Shown: positions 1 to 6,725 of the stretch, one piece after another
Numbering within the stretch: the stretch's first letter is position 1
Layout: each line of letters begins with the position of its first letter
Source: Donghicola sp041224595
Lineage (GTDB): Bacteria > Pseudomonadota > Alphaproteobacteria > Rhodobacterales > Rhodobacteraceae
Assembly (NCBI RefSeq): GCF_041224595.1
Contig: NZ_JBGFGN010000150.1
Coordinates: forward strand, 1-43,806
Direction: 5' to 3'
DNA: 43,806 nt
Notes under the pieces: model-generated
What the model saw: the letters and a program-made list of their open reading frames with translations, nothing else
Database searches by the model: none
What the model was told of the DNA's origin: nothing
Position numbers and translations under genes: made by a program

Positions 1-137
1 CCTCACAGAATTGGCCTGACGGCCAATGCGCCTTGGACCGGGCTTGCTATATGAGGGCCGCACGCTCCAAGGCGCTCGCCCCAAACTGGCCGACTTTTGC
101 TCCGCCACAATGGCCGAATTTTACTCCGCCGTTGACA
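1..137. mobile_element. Probable terminal end of an IS21-family insertion sequence (partial)
   Basis: Two near-identical 20-bp direct repeats lie at 87-106 and 111-130 (TGGCCGAMTTTTRCTCCGCC) and run into GTTGACA ending at 137. Repeated terminal motifs of this type, ending in TTGACA with a final CA, are typical of IS21-family (istA/istB) elements. A small hairpin (arms 10-16 and 21-27) lies upstream. No transposase reading frame is visible, because the rest of the element would lie left of the window. The family call rests on remembered end sequences and is not certain. The element end abuts a truncated reading frame. Confidence 0.5.
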
Positions 138-333
138 GCTCTATACTATGCAAGCAGAGCGTGACCTGCATGATGGCTTGCTTGCGAGCTACGTTGCCAG
201 CCCAGAGCCCGCACCGGCACCCAAAGCCGAAGGGCCCGCATCGAACTTCGATATGTTCGAGACACCTGCCGCAGCTCCTGCACCTGCTGCGGCAAAGGCA
301 GAGGGACCGGATCTAACGGACATTCTGTTCTGA
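138..333 (+). pseudogene. 3' fragment of an unidentified gene, cut by the insertion element
   Basis: An open frame runs without a proper start region directly from the end of the putative IS (137) to the stop at 331-333. The first available ATG is at 148 and no ribosome binding site precedes it. The encoded tail of about 64 residues is Ala/Pro/Lys/Glu-rich with a repeated AEGP unit and ends in DLTDILF. I do not recognise the family. The position suggests the C-terminal end of a gene interrupted by the insertion; a short intact gene starting at 148 is the alternative. Confidence 0.4.
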
Positions 334-341
334 TCAGAGCA

Positions 342-986
342 TCAGTTGGTCATCGCGCTTAGCACGGTGACAGGAACCATAGCGGCGGTTGCCATCAAGG
401 CTGCCGCCGTTGCTGCGAATAGCCCATCACGCGTCAAAAGCGCGGTCGCAATCAAGAGTGTGGCAAGGCCCAAGATCGACGACGAAAAAGGGACCAGTTC
501 CAGAAACGGCATAATCCCGCCGCATAGGATGCAGAGAAACTCCAGCAGCTTGCGCATCGGGCCGCGCACCATAAAGAGCAGCCGCCGCTCCGCCTTGTTG
601 TCGAGCCAGTCTGCCGCCTTCCGCATCTTCAACAATGCCGCGCACATTTTCTCGCCGCTTACCGTTTGCCGCATAATGAAGTCCGGCAGCCACAAGTGAT
701 CAACGCCCCAGAACATTTGGGCAGAAACAAATGCGATGGTCAGACCACAGAGCGACGAGAACAACGGGATTCCGCTGAGCGGCGAAACGATCAGCAAAGC
801 CACGGCCATAATCACCGATAGGAATGAGGTGGGGCCAAAACCTTCTATCACTTCGCGCAGGGTGACCTGCTGTTTCTCGGCATGCACAGAGAGCCGTTCG
901 ACCACGTCGCGCACGGGGCCGTTCGCACTCTCGGGTCGCAAGAATGGCCGAGGGAAATAAACGCGCGAGAATGCCTTGGGGGCCAT
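342..986 (-). CDS. exoD: ExoD family membrane protein
   Basis: Encodes 214 residues of the ExoD family, inner-membrane proteins first linked to exopolysaccharide synthesis and alkaline tolerance in rhizobia; the biochemical role is unknown. The N-terminal soluble part includes the family stretch around ERLSVHAEKQQVTLREVIEGF, followed by hydrophobic segments (the SFLSVIMAVALLIVSPLSGIP region, then two or three near the C-terminus). I chose the ATG at 986 because GGAG lies six bases upstream; a TTG at 1001 would add five residues. It lies downstream of the entericidin gene on the same strand with a 65-bp gap, so it may share the stress promoter at 1225-1249, although no promoter of its own was recognised. 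Confidence 0.85.
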   Translation of the reverse strand: MAPKAFSRVYFPRPFLRPESANGPVRDVVERLSVHAEKQQVTLREVIEGFGPTSFLSVIMAVALLIVSPLSGIPLFSSLCGLTIAFVSAQMFWGVDHLWLPDFIMRQTVSGEKMCAALLKMRKAADWLDNKAERRLLFMVRGPMRKLLEFLCILCGGIMPFLELVPFSSSILGLATLLIATALLTRDGLFAATAAALMATAAMVPVTVLSAMTN

Positions 987-1051
987 GAGCCGCTCCAACA
1001 AATAAATGCGATGAAAAGGGGAGCAGCCTGTGAGGCCGCCCTCGAGCGCTC

Positions 1052-1192
1052 TTATTGTTGCGCTTCTTCAGAGGCACTGCTGATGGCTTGGCCAGCATCC
1101 TCGATGTCACGGCCGGCGCCCTCGATTGTCTGGCAAGCTGCCAAGCCGAACAGAACCAGAATTGTTGCTGTCACCTTGCTCGAGTTAAACAT
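1052..1192 (-). CDS. Entericidin-like small lipoprotein
   Basis: A 46-residue protein with a hydrophobic signal peptide, lipobox LAAC around residues 16-19, and a mature part with the entericidin pattern CQTIEGAGRDIEDAGQAI. Entericidin A/B family members are tiny envelope lipoproteins induced by stress or stationary phase; the E. coli pair was proposed as a toxin/antidote, but most homologues are uncharacterised. The ATG at 1192 is chosen because a purine-rich GAAGGGG lies just upstream and the lipoprotein signal begins there; a longer frame reaching back to 1297 would overlap the kinase gene. A perfect EcfG-type promoter lies 33-57 bp upstream, making it a probable general stress response target. 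Confidence 0.85.
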   Translation of the reverse strand: MFNSSKVTATILVLFGLAACQTIEGAGRDIEDAGQAISSASEEAQQ

Positions 1193-1224
1193 GAAAAACC
1201 CCTTCGTGTTTCGATATAGACTCG

Positions 1225-1249
1225 AACGCGAAGGGGGTGGTTTTGTTCC
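1225..1249 (-). promoter_or_regulatory. EcfG-type stress promoter for the entericidin gene
   Basis: On the minus strand GGAAC (1249-1245) is separated by exactly 16 bp from CGTT (1228-1225), matching the alphaproteobacterial EcfG consensus GGAAC-N16/17-CGTT. The expected transcript start, near 1218, gives a short leader before the ATG at 1192. It lies partly within the 3' end of the kinase gene. Confidence 0.8.
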
Positions 1250-1253
1250 CGGA

Positions 1254-2993
1254 TCAGGCTGCTTCGTCCTCGACATCTTGGTCATACATGATGTCAAACG
1301 TCACATGAATTCCGTAGCGTTCCGGCAGGTCCTCGATCTCGATCCGCCCCTGCAATTGCGAGGCAAACGACTGAATCAGGCTTCGGCCCAAAGATGGTTC
1401 ATCCCGAATATCGGTCATCTTCTCCGAGCCTTTGGAGTTCACGATCGAAAAGCAAACCTCGTCATCGCCATTGTCCGCGAGAACCAGCGAAATCCAACCT
1501 TCACCGCCCTGCCCTGCGCCAGAGTATTTAACCGCGTTCGTAATCGCCTCGGTCACCAACAAGGAGAGTGGCACGGACTGCTCTGGCGTGATTTCGATAG
1601 GCGCGAAATTCGTGCTGATTTTGACGCGGCTATCACGGCGGTCCATGCCTCCGATGACGACCATCTGGCTGATAATATCCTCGAGCAACAAATCGGCTCG
1701 CACCATCGACAGCTTCCGCGCGGTATACAGGTAACGGTGTACAGCGGCCAACGCCATCACACGCTCTTGCACGCGGCGCAGCAGCCGCTTGGCCTCGTCG
1801 CTGCGGGCGTTGCGCACCTGCATATTCATGATGCTGCAAATGAGCTGGAGGTTGTTTTTCACACGGTGGTGAACCTCTTTCAGCAGGGTTGTTTTTTCGG
1901 TCAGGTCTTCGGCGCGTTGACGCTCTTGCTCGCTCAGGCGCTGAGCCATCTCGCGGAAGGCTTGTGCCACGGCTTCCAGTTCCTCGGGCGCGTTGTCCAA
2001 GCGGGCACTGCCAACCTCGGATCGGCCCGCCGCATAAAGGCGCATCCACACCCGAAGTCGATGAATATGGCGGATCACCAGTCGATGCGTGCCAAAATAG
2101 GCGACAAGAATCCCGATGCCCCACATCAGCAATGGAAAGTACAGCGCCATCACGCGACCCATCAACGGGAATGGCGCTATGTCTTCGGGTTCCCAACTGC
2201 CCATTACAAAGGCCTGGTCTTCCATGATTGGCACGACCGCAAACTGACGCTTCTCGGCGTTTTGGTTTGGACCAGTGTACAGCTGCCGGTTCGGCTGCAC
2301 AAAATCGGACAGGGACCGCCCCTCGGGCAAGAACGAGACCAACTCCTCTTCGGTGAAGTCAGCAGCCAAGACCGCGCCAGTTGCATCAAAGATCACGAGG
2401 TCCACATCGTTAGATCCGCTCTGAAGCATGATGTTGGCCAGTGCGTAGGGGATCGAAATCCAGACATAGCCCTGACGTGCGCTCTGGGAACCAACTGGAA
2501 CAGCGAGGCTAAGTGCCGCCTTGGGGCCCGTGGAGGTGTTGGACCAGAATTCCGCAGCAGGATCGCTCTGTTGGATCTTGGAATACATGTCGCGGCCAAC
2601 GCGCATGATTTCATCTGTCGCCTCGGACGCGCAGGCAATGCGGCCAGAACTCGTGATGTAGCCTGCCATCGAGTATGTGTTGTCGCCTCGCACAAGGCTC
2701 TGCAGCACCCCGTTACACAGGTTGGCATCTTCGACCATCACGATCTCGGTTTCAGCCAAGGCTTTGGCGGCGCCAATCGCTTGCTGGATCAATTCGCGTT
2801 CCCGCGATGCAGCGCGTTCTGTCCGATCGAGAAGAACTGTCTCAGATAGGTTGTCAGACTCCTTCATCACTTGGGCGGTTTGATAGAAAGAAATTAACGC
2901 CAGCGGGAGGATCGCCAGCGTTAACACACCAATCAGGCGCAGCGCCAACCCACCGGTTGCACTGCGCCTTATCCCAAGCTTTGCATCCATCAT
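1254..2993 (-). CDS. Membrane sensor histidine kinase (HisKA_2 type), candidate PhyK-like kinase of the general stress response
   Basis: 579 residues. There is a transmembrane helix at about 15-38, a periplasmic sensor region to about 275, a second helix near 280-300, a HAMP-like linker, then a HisKA_2 dimerisation domain with the motif KEVHHRVKNNLQ (phospho-acceptor His375/376) and a C-terminal HATPase domain with the N-box LLVTEAITNAVKYS. HisKA_2/HWE kinases are the usual activators of PhyR in alphaproteobacteria. It is the last gene of nepR-ecfG-kinase and its ATG overlaps the ecfG stop (ATGA at 2993-2990), so it should be made together with the response it probably controls. The extracellular signal cannot be read from the sequence. 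Confidence 0.88.
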   Translation of the reverse strand: MMDAKLGIRRSATGGLALRLIGVLTLAILPLALISFYQTAQVMKESDNLSETVLLDRTERAASRERELIQQAIGAAKALAETEIVMVEDANLCNGVLQSLVRGDNTYSMAGYITSSGRIACASEATDEIMRVGRDMYSKIQQSDPAAEFWSNTSTGPKAALSLAVPVGSQSARQGYVWISIPYALANIMLQSGSNDVDLVIFDATGAVLAADFTEEELVSFLPEGRSLSDFVQPNRQLYTGPNQNAEKRQFAVVPIMEDQAFVMGSWEPEDIAPFPLMGRVMALYFPLLMWGIGILVAYFGTHRLVIRHIHRLRVWMRLYAAGRSEVGSARLDNAPEELEAVAQAFREMAQRLSEQERQRAEDLTEKTTLLKEVHHRVKNNLQLICSIMNMQVRNARSDEAKRLLRRVQERVMALAAVHRYLYTARKLSMVRADLLLEDIISQMVVIGGMDRRDSRVKISTNFAPIEITPEQSVPLSLLVTEAITNAVKYSGAGQGGEGWISLVLADNGDDEVCFSIVNSKGSEKMTDIRDEPSLGRSLIQSFASQLQGRIEIEDLPERYGIHVTFDIMYDQDVEDEAA

Positions 2994-3547
2994 GCGGCAG
3001 GCTTCCCCGAAAGAACCGCCATTGTTTTGCCGTCTGTCACCTCGAAGGTTTCGTTTTCATCGATCCCCATCAACTCGGCCAGACGTTTGCGCGCACGATT
3101 GGTCCGGCTTTTGATCGTGCCCACGGCGCACTCGCACATTTCGGCCGCTTCTTCGTAGGAAAAGCCTTCTGCCCCAACCAGTGTCAGCGCTTCGCGTTGC
3201 TCATCGGTAAGCTGCGCAAAAGCTGTCTGGAAGTCACGCATGGCCAAATTGCCATCGTGGCTAGGTTTTACAGAAAGTTGACCCGCCATTACGCCATCGG
3301 GGTCTTCGACCTCGCGGCGGCGCTTACGGTGCAGCGAGTAGTAGGTGTTTCGTAGAATGGTAAAGAGCCATGCACGCATGTTGGTACCCGGCTGGAAGCT
3401 ATCGAAGTTCGACCAAGCTTTCACCAAGGCATCCTGAACAAGGTCATCTGCTGCCGCACCATTGCGCGCAAGACTCAGCGCAAAGGCACGCATCGCCGGC
3501 AGGTGGGTTACCAGTTCATCTCTGGGATCACTCATAGAAGCGCTCAC
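2990..3547 (-). CDS. ecfG: EcfG-family RNA polymerase sigma factor (general stress response)
   Basis: 185 residues of an ECF15 (EcfG) sigma factor. Region 2 includes DDLVQDALVKAWSNFDSF and region 4 includes LTLVGAEGFSYEEAAEMCECAVGTIKSR. It directs RNA polymerase to GGAAC-N16-CGTT promoters, several of which are present here. Its anti-sigma NepR is encoded immediately upstream, and the start at 3547 is a GTG overlapping the nepR stop; an ATG at 3535 is an alternative giving 181 residues and matches common annotation of relatives. The operon is nepR-ecfG-kinase, divergent from phyR. Confidence 0.93.
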   Translation of the reverse strand: MSASMSDPRDELVTHLPAMRAFALSLARNGAAADDLVQDALVKAWSNFDSFQPGTNMRAWLFTILRNTYYSLHRKRRREVEDPDGVMAGQLSVKPSHDGNLAMRDFQTAFAQLTDEQREALTLVGAEGFSYEEAAEMCECAVGTIKSRTNRARKRLAELMGIDENETFEVTDGKTMAVLSGKPAA

Positions 3548-3708
3548 GCATCAGCCTCGCTGTTCGGCTTGTCACCCTCTGCTTTGCGCAGCTGGTCGAG
3601 AAGCTGGGTGAAACGATCCGGCACGGGCTCGCTTGCGGCGGTTTGATAAACGCGGCGCAAGTTTTCGTCGATTTGCTCGTCCAACCGGTTTTTAGGCTTT
3701 TTGGACAT
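3544..3708 (-). CDS. nepR: NepR anti-sigma factor
   Basis: A 54-residue protein with the NepR core, a short helix pair around residues 10-20 (DEQIDENLRRVY) and 28-42 (PVPDRFTQLLDQL). NepR sequesters EcfG; on stress, phosphorylated PhyR mimics the sigma factor and captures NepR. The ATG at 3708 is preceded by AGG-containing sequence and lies downstream of an EcfG-type promoter, which suggests feedback control. It overlaps ecfG by four bases. An open frame extends much further upstream but that part is antisense to phyR and not coding. Confidence 0.92.
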   Translation of the reverse strand: MSKKPKNRLDEQIDENLRRVYQTAASEPVPDRFTQLLDQLRKAEGDKPNSEADA

Positions 3709-3748
3709 CCTGTATGACCTATTAAATTTTTCACTCTGTCGGGAACCA

Positions 3749-3773
3749 AACTCCGTTCGTTGCATTAGGTTCC
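3749..3773 (-). promoter_or_regulatory. EcfG-type promoter for nepR-ecfG-kinase
   Basis: On the minus strand GGAAC (3773-3769) and AGTT (3752-3749) are separated by 16 bp. The -10 differs from CGTT in its first base, which is the weakest position. It would make the regulatory operon autoregulated. The site lies in the nepR/phyR intergenic region. Confidence 0.65.
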
Positions 3774-3801
3774 AAACAAGATCAGTTTTTTTGAGGACAG
3801 A

Positions 3802-4620
3802 ATGACAAGCTCTGCAGCGCCCAACGACATTTCGACTACCATCGCAGCGGACCTCCCTTATCTGCGCCGCTATGCTCGTGCTTTGACCGGCACGCAGAGC
3901 ACTGGTGACAAGTATGCAATTATCACACTCGAAGCGATCTTGGCCGATCCAGAGATTTTCGACCGCACCACTTCGCCCCGCGTGGCACTGTTTAAAGTGT
4001 TCAACTCGATCTGGATGTCGTCGGGTGCTCCTATCGAGCAAAGCGAAACGCCAGCTGGTCCCGAAGCGCGCGCCCAAATGCGCCTGTCCCGCCTGACTGC
4101 AAACACACGCGAAGCGCTTCTGCTTCAGAGCATCGAAGGCTTCACAGCCGACGAGATCGGCGAAATTGTCGGTGTCTCTGGCGAAGAAGCCGCGAACCTG
4201 CTCGAGATCGCGCGGGAAGAGATGAACAAAGGCATTATGGGCAATGTCATGATCATTGAGGACGAAGCGATCATCGCGATGGATATCTCGGAAATTGTTG
4301 CCCAGATTGGACACGAGGTGACAGGCATCGCGCGGACCAAAACTGACGCAGTCGAACTGGCGCGTCAGAGCCCGCCAGACATGATCCTTGCCGACATTCA
4401 ACTGGCCGACAAATCTTCGGGCATTGACGCGGTGAACGAAATCCTCGCTGAACTCGGAGATCGTCCGGTTGTCTTCATCACAGCCTTCCCCGAGCGCCTG
4501 CTCACCGGCGAACGCCCCGAGCCGGCCTTCCTAATCACCAAGCCCTACTCCGAAGATCAAGTCCGCTCTGCGGTCAGCCAAGCGATGTTCTTTACAAGCA
4601 CAGAGACTCTTCTCGCTTAA
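3802..4620 (+). CDS. phyR: PhyR anti-anti-sigma response regulator
   Basis: 272 residues with the two-domain PhyR layout: an N-terminal EcfG-like domain (about 1-145; sigma-4-like part around LLLQSIEGFTADEIGEIVGVS) and a C-terminal receiver domain from about 150 (VMIIEDEAIIAMD) with phospho-acceptor Asp198 in ILADIQLAD. Phosphorylation frees the sigma-like domain to bind NepR and release EcfG. The ATG at 3802 follows GAGGA. It is transcribed away from nepR-ecfG and ends in a strong bidirectional terminator. No good EcfG promoter was found on this strand. Confidence 0.95.
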   Translation: MTSSAAPNDISTTIAADLPYLRRYARALTGTQSTGDKYAIITLEAILADPEIFDRTTSPRVALFKVFNSIWMSSGAPIEQSETPAGPEARAQMRLSRLTANTREALLLQSIEGFTADEIGEIVGVSGEEAANLLEIAREEMNKGIMGNVMIIEDEAIIAMDISEIVAQIGHEVTGIARTKTDAVELARQSPPDMILADIQLADKSSGIDAVNEILAELGDRPVVFITAFPERLLTGERPEPAFLITKPYSEDQVRSAVSQAMFFTSTETLLA

Positions 4621-4640
4621 GTGATCACTTGATTTAGCAA

Positions 4641-4675
4641 AACGCCCCGGTGCTTCTGGCACCGGGGCGTTTTTT
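4641..4675. terminator. Bidirectional terminator between phyR and dps
   Basis: A perfect 13-bp stem (4641-4653 with 4659-4671) and 5-base loop, followed by a T-run on the plus strand and by TTTT on the minus strand. It serves the convergent phyR and dps transcripts. Confidence 0.92.
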
Positions 4676-4695
4676 GTTGCGGGTAACACGTGCGA

Positions 4696-5193
4696 TCACT
4701 CGGCAGCGATCGAACGAAGCATCCAAGCCGCTTTTTCGTGAAATGCAGAACGCTCGGTCGCCATGTCCTCGGTCACCGGGTCGCTCGACTTCTCGGAAAG
4801 CTCGACCAATGCATGCATGCGATGCGCGACACGTTCGTGGTCTTTGGACAGTTCTTCGACCATTGCGCGCGCGTCAGGCGTGCCCTCGGCATCCTTGATG
4901 ACGGAACGTTCGCAAATTTCTGCGAGTGTCAGAGGGGCCAGCGCACCCAGAGCACGAATACGCTCTGCCAATTCATCCGCAGCCTCGAATAGGTTCTCGT
5001 ACTGCTCTTCAGTCAAATGGTGCAACGAGTAAAACAGCGGCCCTTCGACGTTCCAGTGATAGGCATGAGTTTTGTACATCAGGCGGTAGGTGTCCGCCAA
5101 AACGTCTGCCAACCCTGTGGCCACAGCTTCGGGATCGCTGACGCCGGTGTTGATCTCTTGGGTTTGCGGTGTGGTTTGCAAAATATCTTTCAT
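4696..5193 (-). CDS. dps: Dps-family ferritin-like DNA protection protein
   Basis: 165 residues, a typical Dps length. The ferroxidase region is visible in HAYHWNVEGPLFYSLHHL followed by the acidic stretch EEQYENLFEAADELAERI. Dps dodecamers oxidise and store iron and protect DNA during stress. The ATG at 5193 is chosen because GGGAGAAAAG precedes it; the frame is open a further 27 codons upstream but without ribosome binding site or similarity. It follows the DUF1328 gene on the same strand, separated by 58 bp, so it is probably expressed from the EcfG promoter at 5454-5478. Confidence 0.93.
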   Translation of the reverse strand: MKDILQTTPQTQEINTGVSDPEAVATGLADVLADTYRLMYKTHAYHWNVEGPLFYSLHHLTEEQYENLFEAADELAERIRALGALAPLTLAEICERSVIKDAEGTPDARAMVEELSKDHERVAHRMHALVELSEKSSDPVTEDMATERSAFHEKAAWMLRSIAAE

Positions 5194-5251
5194 GTCTTTT
5201 CTCCCGTTAAAATCTTGTCGGAATTGCTCAAAAACAGGGGTGGGCGCGAGG

Positions 5252-5413
5252 TTAACCGCGCACCAGTCGAGCAATCAAAGTGACGACGAACAGCACAAGG
5301 AACAGGAAGAACAGAATTTGCGCGATGCCCGCCGAAGCAGACGCGATACCGCCAAAACCAAAGACTGCTGCAACCAGTGCAACAACAAAGAAAATTACGG
5401 CCCAGTAGAGCAT
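5252..5413 (-). CDS. DUF1328 (YtjA-like) small membrane protein
   Basis: A 53-residue, almost wholly hydrophobic protein starting MLYWAVIFFVVALVAAVFGF with the family glycine-rich GGIASASAGIAQILFFLFLV segment and a basic C-terminus (LIARLVRG). It is predicted to have two membrane helices; function unknown, though homologues are often stress-induced. It is short and easily missed. The ATG at 5413 lies downstream of an EcfG promoter whose -10 ends 40 bp upstream, and dps follows on the same strand. Confidence 0.85.
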   Translation of the reverse strand: MLYWAVIFFVVALVAAVFGFGGIASASAGIAQILFFLFLVLFVVTLIARLVRG

Positions 5414-5453
5414 TTTTTCATCCTTTCATGGAAAGCAATCAATCTGGCCAATC

Positions 5454-5478
5454 AACACTCAGCGCGGGAAATGGTTCC
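5454..5478 (-). promoter_or_regulatory. EcfG-type promoter for DUF1328-dps
   Basis: On the minus strand GGAAC (5478-5474), a 16-bp spacer and TGTT (5457-5454). It is placed back-to-back with another EcfG promoter on the plus strand at 5524-5548. Confidence 0.75.
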
Positions 5479-5523
5479 AGATTTATCGCCCCCAAAAGTT
5501 TTCAGAAGAAAAGTGTTCTGATT

Positions 5524-5548
5524 GGAACCATTTCAGCATCTGCGCGTT
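5524..5548 (+). promoter_or_regulatory. EcfG-type promoter for DUF883-holin genes
   Basis: GGAAC (5524-5528), a 16-bp spacer and CGTT (5545-5548): a perfect match to the EcfG consensus. The ATG of the downstream gene lies 38 bp after the -10. Confidence 0.82.
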
Positions 5549-5586
5549 CTACCTCCGAACAATTTACTCACCGTATGAGGTTTCCA

Positions 5587-5901
5587 ATGGCTACCCCCAA
5601 AACAGCACCCGACATGCAGGATCTTTCGGCTCAGATCGAAGCTTTGAAAGCGGACATCAGCGCGATTACATCGACCTTGACCGAGATGGGCACCGCACGC
5701 AAAGACGCCGCAGTTTCGAGCGCCCGTCAGCAGGCAGAGGACCTGAAGGCCGAGGGCTCACGCCAGTTGGAGATGGCTCAACTCACCGCCGAGGATTATG
5801 GCGCACAAGCCGCTGATGCGATCCGCCGCCAGCCAGCCACCGCCGTCGGCATTGCTGTCGCTGCCGGCTTCCTCGCAGGTCTGATGACTGGCCGCAAATA
5901 A
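5587..5901 (+). CDS. DUF883 family (ElaB/YqjD-like) membrane-anchored protein
   Basis: 104 residues. An N-terminal helical, charged region (about 10-75, DLSAQIEALKADISAITS onward; probably coiled coil) is followed by RRQPATAVGIAVAAGFLAGLM, the conserved C-terminal membrane anchor of the DUF883 family. E. coli relatives ElaB and YqjD bind ribosomes or the envelope in stationary phase under RpoS; here EcfG control is indicated by the promoter upstream. The ATG at 5587 has GAGG six bases upstream; an in-frame ATG at 5575 lacks one. The stop overlaps the next start (TAATG). Confidence 0.85.
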   Translation: MATPKTAPDMQDLSAQIEALKADISAITSTLTEMGTARKDAAVSSARQQAEDLKAEGSRQLEMAQLTAEDYGAQAADAIRRQPATAVGIAVAAGFLAGLMTGRK

Positions 5902-6242
5902 TGTCAGCGATGCTTCACAGCCTGCAGCACTCGGTACGCCGAGCGGCGGGACGCGCAGCGCTTTCTACACTTGCTGGACTGATGGTGGTTGTTGGGCTTG
6001 GATTCCTGACAACCGCCCTCTGGATTTGGATCGCCACCACGCACGGTTCGCTTTTCGCCGCCGCGATCATCGGAGCGCTCTATTTTGGCCTTGGACTGAT
6101 CCTGTTGGCAGTCGGAATGCCCTCAAAGCGCCGACACTACCGGGCCCCTCCTCCGCCGATTGACCCAACGGCCGCCGTCATTGCCCAAGTTACCGAAGGG
6201 TTCCTGACAGGCATGAGAGCAGGCCGCGCAACGCGCCGCTAA
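5901..6242 (+). CDS. Phage_holin_3_6-type (YqjE-like) membrane protein
   Basis: 113 residues with an amphipathic N-terminus, two membrane helices (about 22-45 LAGLMVVVGLGFLTTALWIWI and 51-72) and a basic, proline-rich C-terminal tail (RAPPPPIDPT). It fits the putative holin superfamily III / YqjE-type proteins, which regularly follow DUF883 genes (compare yqjD-yqjE in E. coli). The start overlaps the upstream stop by one base, so the pair is co-translated. No lysis function is implied; it is not in a prophage. Confidence 0.78.
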   Translation: MSAMLHSLQHSVRRAAGRAALSTLAGLMVVVGLGFLTTALWIWIATTHGSLFAAAIIGALYFGLGLILLAVGMPSKRRHYRAPPPPIDPTAAVIAQVTEGFLTGMRAGRATRR

Positions 6243-6258
6243 GTCAGCACCTGCTAAC

Positions 6259-6286
6259 AAAAAAAAGCCCCGCCAAAAGGCGGGGC
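6259..6286 (-). terminator. Terminator of the minus-strand PLDc_N gene
   Basis: A perfect 8-bp GC stem (6267-6274 with 6279-6286, loop AAAA) is preceded on the plus strand by eight A residues, i.e. a T-run on the minus transcript. On the plus strand no T-run follows, so it chiefly serves the minus-strand gene at 6427-6609. The rest of 6243-6426 holds no gene that I can see. Confidence 0.8.
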
Positions 6287-6426
6287 AGTTCCCGTTTCGG
6301 GATTGGGACGAGCCAGTCAAAATCATAGGGATGAAGACCCTGACCGTGGCGGGTACAAGGGATACGCCCGCCGCTCGGAACATTAACGCACCAAACCCCG
6401 CTCTGGTTTCATTGATTTTGACATTT

Positions 6427-6609
6427 TTATCGACGCGACCGCGGACCTGCGATCAACCAGACAATAAAACCAACCACGGGAAGGAGCAGAACCAGCAGAA
6501 CCCACAGCACTTTGCTGCCCGTTCCGCGGTTCGATCCAACGATTGAAATCAATGCCCAAATATCCAGGACCAGAATAATAAGTCCGCCGATTCCGCTGAT
6601 TTCCAGCAT
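6427..6609 (-). CDS. PLDc_N domain small membrane protein
   Basis: 60 residues, starting MLEISGIGGLIILVLDIWALISIVGS with a second helix VLWVLLVLLLPVVGFIVWLI and ending in the basic tail GPRSRR. This is the phospholipase D N-terminal (PLDc_N) two-helix domain as a stand-alone protein; the role is unknown. The ATG at 6609 is chosen for the adjacent GGAGA; the frame is open 16 codons further without support. It is transcribed divergently from the lipid kinase gene; no EcfG motif was found on its own strand. Confidence 0.8.
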   Translation of the reverse strand: MLEISGIGGLIILVLDIWALISIVGSNRGTGSKVLWVLLVLLLPVVGFIVWLIAGPRSRR

Positions 6610-6663
6610 CTCTTGTCTCCTATCAAAAACCGCCGAAACGCGGCAACAAACGCGCACGACATC

Positions 6664-6688
6664 GGAACCAAACCAAGCGCTTCACGTT
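6664..6688 (+). promoter_or_regulatory. EcfG-type promoter for lipid kinase-phosphoesterase operon
   Basis: GGAAC (6664-6668), a 16-bp spacer and CGTT (6685-6688), a perfect match to consensus. A transcript start near 6695 excludes the most upstream possible start of the following gene (6687) and supports the ATG at 6726. Confidence 0.82.
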
Positions 6689-6725
6689 GAGTATTGAATG
6701 CTTTCGCAGCCACAAGGTTCCCCCG

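Noticed and set aside
882..2849. 655-codon open frame on the plus strand
   Set aside because: Antisense to the histidine kinase and its neighbours; no family features or ribosome binding site. A by-product of codon bias.
3742..3761. GGAAC on the plus strand upstream of phyR with CGTT nearby
   Set aside because: The spacing to CGTT is only about 11 bp or less, not 16-17; no plus-strand EcfG promoter is supported.
5901..6242. Prophage holin
   Set aside because: The gene is paired with a DUF883 gene under a stress promoter and no other phage genes are near.
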